Source of the DNA: Balamuthia mandrillaris | Taxonomy: Eukaryota > Discosea > Longamoebia > Balamuthiidae | DNA length: 33,465 nt | Assembly: GCA_031835245.1 (NCBI GenBank) | Contig: JAVKOQ010000483.1 | Location: forward strand, 1 to 33,465 | Direction of reading: 5' to 3' | Part shown: positions 28,504-33,465 of the stretch, piece by piece | Layout of the letters: the number at the start of each line of letters is the position of its first letter | Position numbering within the stretch: the first letter of the stretch is position 1 | Position numbers and translations under genes: made by a program | Notes under the pieces: generated by a model | Databases searched by the model: none | What the model was told of the DNA's origin: nothing | The model's input: only the letters and a program-made list of their open reading frames with translations

Positions 28504-31500
28504 CTATTGTGTGGATGTGGATGATGTTTCAGTGGTGTTGGGGTTGGGGGTGGCAGAGGAGGAGGGGGCGGAGGTGGAGCTGGTGGCGGTGGCAGCGGCA
28601 GCTGCTGCTGCTTTATTGCGTCGTGCACGCCGTTTGGCCGCTTTCTTCCTTTGCCGTTCTCTTTGTCTTCGTTGTTCTTGTTGTTGCAACCGCCGTTGTT
28701 GTTGCTGTAACTGATGCTGCGGTCGCTGCTGCTGTTGTGACGTTGTGGATGTTGTCGATGAAGTGGTTTGCTGCTCTGGATGGTCTCGCATCTCAACGCC
28801 TCCCTCATCAACAACATCTCTATTACCAGATGGGCCACTTGCACCGTTTCTTTGTCTTCTTCTTCCTCCTCTTCTACGTCGCCTACCTCCACCACCACTT
28901 CCGCCGCCACTATCTTCCTCAGCACTTCTACCAGCAACAGAAGGGGAGAATGGTGCAGTCGTGTCGTCTTCCCAATGCCAATGACTGAGAGAAGGCGCTC
29001 CACCGCTTTCTCTTTCTCTCATACTCGTTTCTTCTTCGTCTTCCTCTTCTCCTACTTCTTCCTCTTCTTCTTCTCTTCCACCAGCAGCACCGCTGCCACT
29101 ATCACCACGATCTTCATCTTCTTCAGCTTCCATGTCCAACCGCTCCAAACGCAACAAGCTCTCCCGCAGACGTTCGCGCAGACTGGCGTCGACACCCACA
29201 CTCTCTGCCACGCTTTCCAGCCGACGACGTCGCTCGTCTTCATCCTCCTCTTCGTAGTCTTCATCTTCGTAGTACTCTTCTTCGTAGTCTTCGTCGTCAC
29301 GAGCGTGTAGTTGTCCTCTTTCTTGCTCGTCTTCCCAGTATTCTTCTTCCTCTTCTCCCTCTTCTTCTTCGTCTCCCTTATACCATTCCTCTTCTTCGCC
29401 TTCTTCATCTTCGTACTCCTTTTCTTCTTTTTCCCACTCTTCTTCGTCTTCATATTCCTCCTCACCTTTGCCTTCCTTTTCTTCCCATTGTCCTTCATCT
29501 TCCTGCTTAGCTTTCTCGTTTGTTCCTTCATCTCCTTCTTCTTCGTCTTCTTTTCCTATAGTGTCTTCGCTTCCTCCTAATTCTTCTTCTGGTATCGGAG
29601 GCAAGCTGTCAAAACTATGGGTTCCTTCGTCCTCGTCTTCCTCCTCATCCAACGTCAGAAGAATACCCATCTCAGCTGCTTTCTTCATGGCCTCCGCCTC
29701 TATTTCATACTTTTTCTTCGCCTTCTTCCTTCTTCTCGCCTTTTGTCTCTGTTTCTGTCTCAACTTTTGTTTCTCCGAACGTTTCTGCTGTTGTTGCTTC
29801 TGTTGTTGTCGCAGTTGTTGGCATCGTTCCGGGTCCACAAAAGCGGCTGCTTTCTTCTTGGCTCTTGCCTTTCTCTTCGCTTTGGCTTGCTTCTTGGTTC
29901 GCATTCGACGAACCTGCTTCATCTTCCGCGTGTACATATGATCCAAGTCGAAGATGCCATAGTACTCTCTGCCATGCATGCTCCTTGCTTTTTTGATCTT
30001 GAACTCGGAGCGGGCGTCATCAACAGCCATTCTTCCGTAAATCTGCTGCTTTTGATTCTTTTTCTTAGGGCGAGCTCCTCTGTACTCATACGCATCCAAA
30101 ATATATGCCACGCCAATATTCACTTTTTTAAACGAGAAAAAACAAAAATGAACACAAAAATGAGACAAAAAAGAAATAAGAAATACCATAAAGGACTTAC
30201 CAACTACGAAGTCAGAGATGGCAAGAAAAGAAATAAGATAAACATAACTCCAAAGGGTGCCGCTGGCGTGAACCCATCCATCCATCTCCTCCCAATCCAT
30301 GCCTATCTGCACCTCGAATAGCGCTAGAAACGCGTTTCCAAAGTCATTGAAGTTGTGTATGAATAAATCATCCGACGCAAAATCAGTGTTGGCCAAACGT
30401 GGATTCTCCAGGTAGATCTGCCCACCGAATATCTGGATTCCAACTGCCGCATAAATATAGTAAACAGCCAACAAAACGCCGATTAGAACGGTCAAAGTTG
30501 GCATCAGTTCGACCAACGTCTTGATGATGGCTCTGAAGCGAGGCAGTCGATTGAGGATGCGAATGATGCGGATGCTGCGCAATACCATCAGCAGAGAGAT
30601 GGTGCTAGAAGGGATGGAGTCAGGATGAGAGAGCTCGTAAAGCTGGGCGGCTACGATGGCCACCACGATGAAGAAGTCCAGCCGGTTCATGTACTTTTGG
30701 AACCAACGAGTTCCATAAATAAAGACTTTGATGGCTATTTCTCCTGCGTACACCACGGTAAATGCTATTTGGGCCATCTCCCAAATTTCTGTAGGGAATA
30801 GAAAAAAACTTTAAAATTAGAAATTCAAAATAAATAGAGAAAAGAAAGGGACCTTGTTGGGCATGGTGAAGTTGATATTCAATAATGAGACAGACACAGT
30901 TGAGAACAACCAAAAGGTCAACGCAATACTCAAAATAACGGCTTTCCACAATGGCATGCAATACCCGTATGAAGCGAAGGCGGTGTAAACCAGGAAACCG
31001 GGACGAAAACAAACCTCTTGAAGGATCTGTACATCATCTCAGTTAGTACTCAACCAAAGAGAAAAGAGAAACAGATTTAACCACACCTTTACGCATCTGG
31101 AAACGAAGATTCAGCACGTAACACAGTTCCAGAAACTCCGGTTTGCGAATATAACCGGTCTTATCTCTGTCCAACACGTCACAAACAAAGTTGACTTGGC
31201 TGATAGGAACGGAGGCGATGTGATGGTACGCGTTCAGCTCACGAAAAAGCGCCTTTGCCACCTCGAAACTGACACAGCCTGGTCCATGTTCTGGAGATAA
31301 CAACGCTAACACGTTGAACGCTTCCATTAATGCTAGCCTTCGTCTTTCCTGTGAAGAGAGGGAGCACAGTACAATGATAAGAAATTAAGCTGAGACACAA
31401 AACGACAATGACGTAGAGTTAACTGAACAGAGAACGGAGAACGGAGAACGGAGACAAGAGAAACAAGCAGGAGCATACCAAGAACCGAGCGGCATCTTTG

Positions 31501-32342
31501 TGCATAAGATTGCGGTAGCTAGAGTAAAATACGGCCAAAGCCAAGTTTAAGAGCAAGTAGGTGCCCAACAAAAGAAAGGCCAAGAAGAAAAATATGGATA
31601 TACGGTGCTTGTCATAAGCAGTGCTGATAATATAGGGAAAATTTCCAGCGTATAACAAATCGAACAGTTGCGCCACTGTTGCTCCAAATGAACCAAAGTA
31701 TTCGTCTTTTTCATTAAAGTTAGAACCAGAAATGCAACATAAAAGGAAATGAATAAGATGGATGATAGTACCATCCATATCTTTGAACAGTAAAAGACCA
31801 ATCCAGGAAAACAACAAAACGAAGATGGCAATCAAACTAGCGACGTCCAGCACCCTCACTATCATCACTAAAATGTTCTTCAGAGACCGTCGAATCTGCA
31901 TTCACAAGAACGTAAACAAAACAAAAATAAAAGAGAGAGGAAGAGGGAGAGGAAAAGTAATACGAACGGGTGAGAAAAACACGCAAAAGAGTAGGGGACG
32001 AAGGTACGGTGAAACGAGAGCTATAGGAACAGTAGGCGCAGCAAAGGCGAGAATCAAAGAAATAAAGAGCTGCAATATGATTATAAGTTCGAAGGAGACC
32101 GTCAAAAGGTGCCATAGGTTGTTCCGAATCGTGAAGAAACGGTATGGGCCTAACACCACCAACCACAACATTGACTGGGTGACAAGAATAAGCATGCACA
32201 CGAGCTCTATGGTCTGCGTTATCCACGGCTTTAGTTTTGGTATACGGGAGTCTTCCCATGTTCTGTCTTCCGTTGCTGAAAAAGCGAGTTGCGGTGAGCA
32301 GTTGAGAAAACAGGTAGGGGAAGGGAGAGAGAACAAGAGGAA

Positions 32343-32387
<45 letters not shown>

Positions 32388-32629
32388 CCACGAGCAGAAT
32401 GGCAGCCACCATCAGCCCAAAAGGCGCACCAGTAAGGTTCCTCGAAAAAAGGAAGCAAGAACAGAACTATCCACACGATATATCTCAGCCAGGCCAAGTT
32501 GTGGTAGATGCGATGTGCCCTAAGGGCCACTGGGCTGTCAAGCGACAGGGTTGGTTTTCCGGACACTGCACAGTCGATCATCACCGCTGCTTTCTTCAGC
32601 TGAAATGTTCGACTGTTGAAGAGCGAGTG

Positions 32630-32673
<44 letters not shown>

Positions 32674-32967
32674 ACGAAGGAGAGTGAGAACAAGTGAAAG
32701 ATGAGTAGAAGAAACAGTGAGAGCTCTTTACTTTTTGGGGTCGGCGTTCAAAAGGACGACAACGTCGTCCTCAGCGGTAGTGACGGAGCCATACGGAGGC
32801 GGCAAACAAGAAGGTGGCAAGCTTGCGGTGGAAGTCTCCGGAGTCACTCCCTCAGATGCAGGCCTGCTATTATCGTTCACATCAGGGCCAAGCAATGGCC
32901 GTCGGTGTTCCTTGTCCTCTCCCCAGAACCCTCCTTCCGAGCTGCCACTGCCACCCAGTTTTCTCAT
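28504..32967 (-). CDS. Two-pore cation channel (TPC) with EF-hand and very long charged tail
   Basis: Endolysosomal or vacuolar cation channel with two six-helix repeats. Exons: 32732-32967, 32389-32612, 31968-32275, 31772-31895, 31479-31705, 31087-31348, 30853-31026, 30201-30788, 28504-30122, in frame for 1253 residues. The N-terminus has a dileucine-like RRPLLGP, seen in lysosomal TPCs. Repeat I starts with FLLPFFEEPYWC; its pore has LFDLLYAGNFPYIISTAY (AGN at 317-319). The cytosolic linker holds a canonical EF loop, DRDKTGYIRKPE (433-444). Repeat II has an Arg-rich S4 (LRSIRIIRILNRLPRFRAII) and pore FNDFGNAFLALFEVQIGMDW (GMD at 681-683). After S6 (VAYILDAYEYRG) about 525 residues follow: basic KKA-rich, Gln-rich, long Glu/Asp blocks, then Gly/Arg, Gln and Ala runs. 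The EF-hand is a plant-TPC1 trait. Ion selectivity cannot be read off with certainty. Confidence 0.85.
28600..29650 (-). repeat. Low-complexity coding tail of the channel gene
   Basis: On the plus strand this is TTC, CTC, TCG and TGT/TGC triplets; on the minus strand it encodes Glu/Asp-rich blocks, then Gln and Ala runs. Open frames in the opposite direction here are by-products of the triplet bias. Confidence 0.8.
31136..31171 (-). other. Canonical EF-hand calcium loop in the channel linker
   Basis: DRDKTGYIRKPE meets the 12-position EF rule: Asp at 1 and 3, Thr at 5, Gly at 6, Ile at 8 and Glu at 12. The paired upstream loop (about SPEHGPGCVSFE) is degenerate, so probably one Ca2+ site is active. 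Confidence 0.85.
32345..32385 (-). repeat. (GA)n microsatellite, CT on sense strand of the channel gene
   Basis: On the minus strand the intron begins GTACCTCTCTCT at 32388, so the repeat abuts the donor. The acceptor is at 32276. Confidence 0.95.
32632..32675 (-). repeat. (GA)n microsatellite, CT on sense strand of the channel gene
   Basis: GA units on the plus strand in intron 32613-32731, sense strand pyrimidine, lying 20-60 bases before the acceptor. Confidence 0.95.
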
Positions 32968-33465
32968 TAGGGCATATTCTATGTTCTTGTGCTTGTTCTT
33001 GTCTACGTTCGTTGTTGCTTTCTTTTTTTCAAGTTTTTGGATCTCTTCAGACGAACTCTTCTCCTTTTCTCACAAAAGATGCGAAGTTTAAACAAAAAGA
33101 TGGAGGAGGAGAAAAAGAAAAAGACGCCTAGACTTTAGAGACCAGCCACTCACCTTACGCAAAAGTCGTCCACGCTGTTAAAAAAAACCCCGGATCGAAA
33201 AAAAAAAAGAAGAATCTTTCCCCACCACAGAACGCTTGTGGATCGAACGAAAAAAAAAAAGAGGGGGGGGGGTGGTGAAAGAAAAAACAAAAAACACGGA
33301 GAGCGTTCTCTTTCAAACTCTTCTGGCTGGCCTCGTTGCACTTTTTCGTCGTGGAGGTTCGCAGCAGTGAGGGTCTTTTGGTCACCTGCCTGCGGGGAAA
33401 TGGGGAACACACAGACGGGGGTATAACCTTTTTTTAAAAGAAAAGATAAAGGCAAATAACCTCAC
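32968..33465. other. Right-edge region upstream of the channel gene
   Basis: 498 bases with no gene I can support. Minus-strand CCCCGCAG ending at 33387 looks like an acceptor. The following open stretch (AGDQKTLTAANLHDEKVQRG) could be a 5' untranslated or coding exon of something starting outside the window. Several A- and T-runs surround it. Confidence 0.35.

Noticed and set aside
28460-29580. Long plus-strand open frames opposite the channel tail
   Set aside because: They arise from biased triplets complementary to Glu, Gln and Ala codons and encode only hydrophobic or Ser-rich low complexity; the minus frame is continuous with recognised channel domains.
1-33465. tRNA, rRNA genes and CRISPR arrays
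   Set aside because: No cloverleaf, rRNA core or regularly spaced repeats were seen on either strand by eye; the simple repeats are microsatellites.

Overview
This window is nuclear DNA of a unicellular eukaryote. Every long host gene is cut by short introns (about 48-190 bases) with GT-AG ends, and there are no operons, Shine-Dalgarno sites or bacterial-type genes. A Ras exchange factor, a RhoGAP with calponin-homology domains, a two-pore cation channel, a BTB-SPRY protein and CPWDE-type ankyrin repeats point to a protist with amoeba- or holozoan-like signalling. I cannot name the species. I rebuilt exon joins by hand from splice signals and frame continuity. Six multi-exon models close in frame: TMCO4-like, BTB-SPRY, the mitochondrial protein, RhoGAP, RasGEF and the two-pore channel.

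Layout. 1-1154 (-): phytanoyl-CoA dioxygenase family, running off the left edge. 1403-4925 (+): TMCO4/Mil1-like (DUF726) membrane hydrolase. 4941-6684 (-): UIM-BTB-BACK-SPRY protein, ending 15 bases from the previous gene. 6910-8136 (-): unrecognised mitochondrial membrane protein. 8494-15653 (+): very large CH / coiled-coil / RhoGAP protein. 15771-19481 (-): family-A DNA polymerase of the POLN/POLQ type without a helicase. 19634-22925: mobile-element island. 23253-24413 (-): intronless F-box/ankyrin protein. 24912-27078 (+): RasGEF. 27355-28299 (-): DsbA-like / kappa-GST-like isomerase. 28504-32967 (-): two-pore channel with a canonical EF-hand loop and a very long charged tail.

The island holds two nested insertions. 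One is a two-gene DNA-transposon candidate (about 20696-22917) with 12-base inverted end matches and a candidate 8-base target duplication. The other is a roughly 1-kb poly(A)-tailed retroposon (19646-20687) inserted exactly at its left edge, which duplicated 14 bases that include the transposon's own first bases. The two transposon genes converge with overlapping stop codons.

The most striking window-wide pattern is that twelve introns contain CT- or TTC-type repeats, and in all twelve the pyrimidine strand is the sense strand of the host gene. Often the repeat lies next to the 5' splice site instead of the 3' one. The other main leads are the unusual filter residues and EF-hand of the two-pore channel, the domain order of the RhoGAP protein, and the unfamiliar transposon family.
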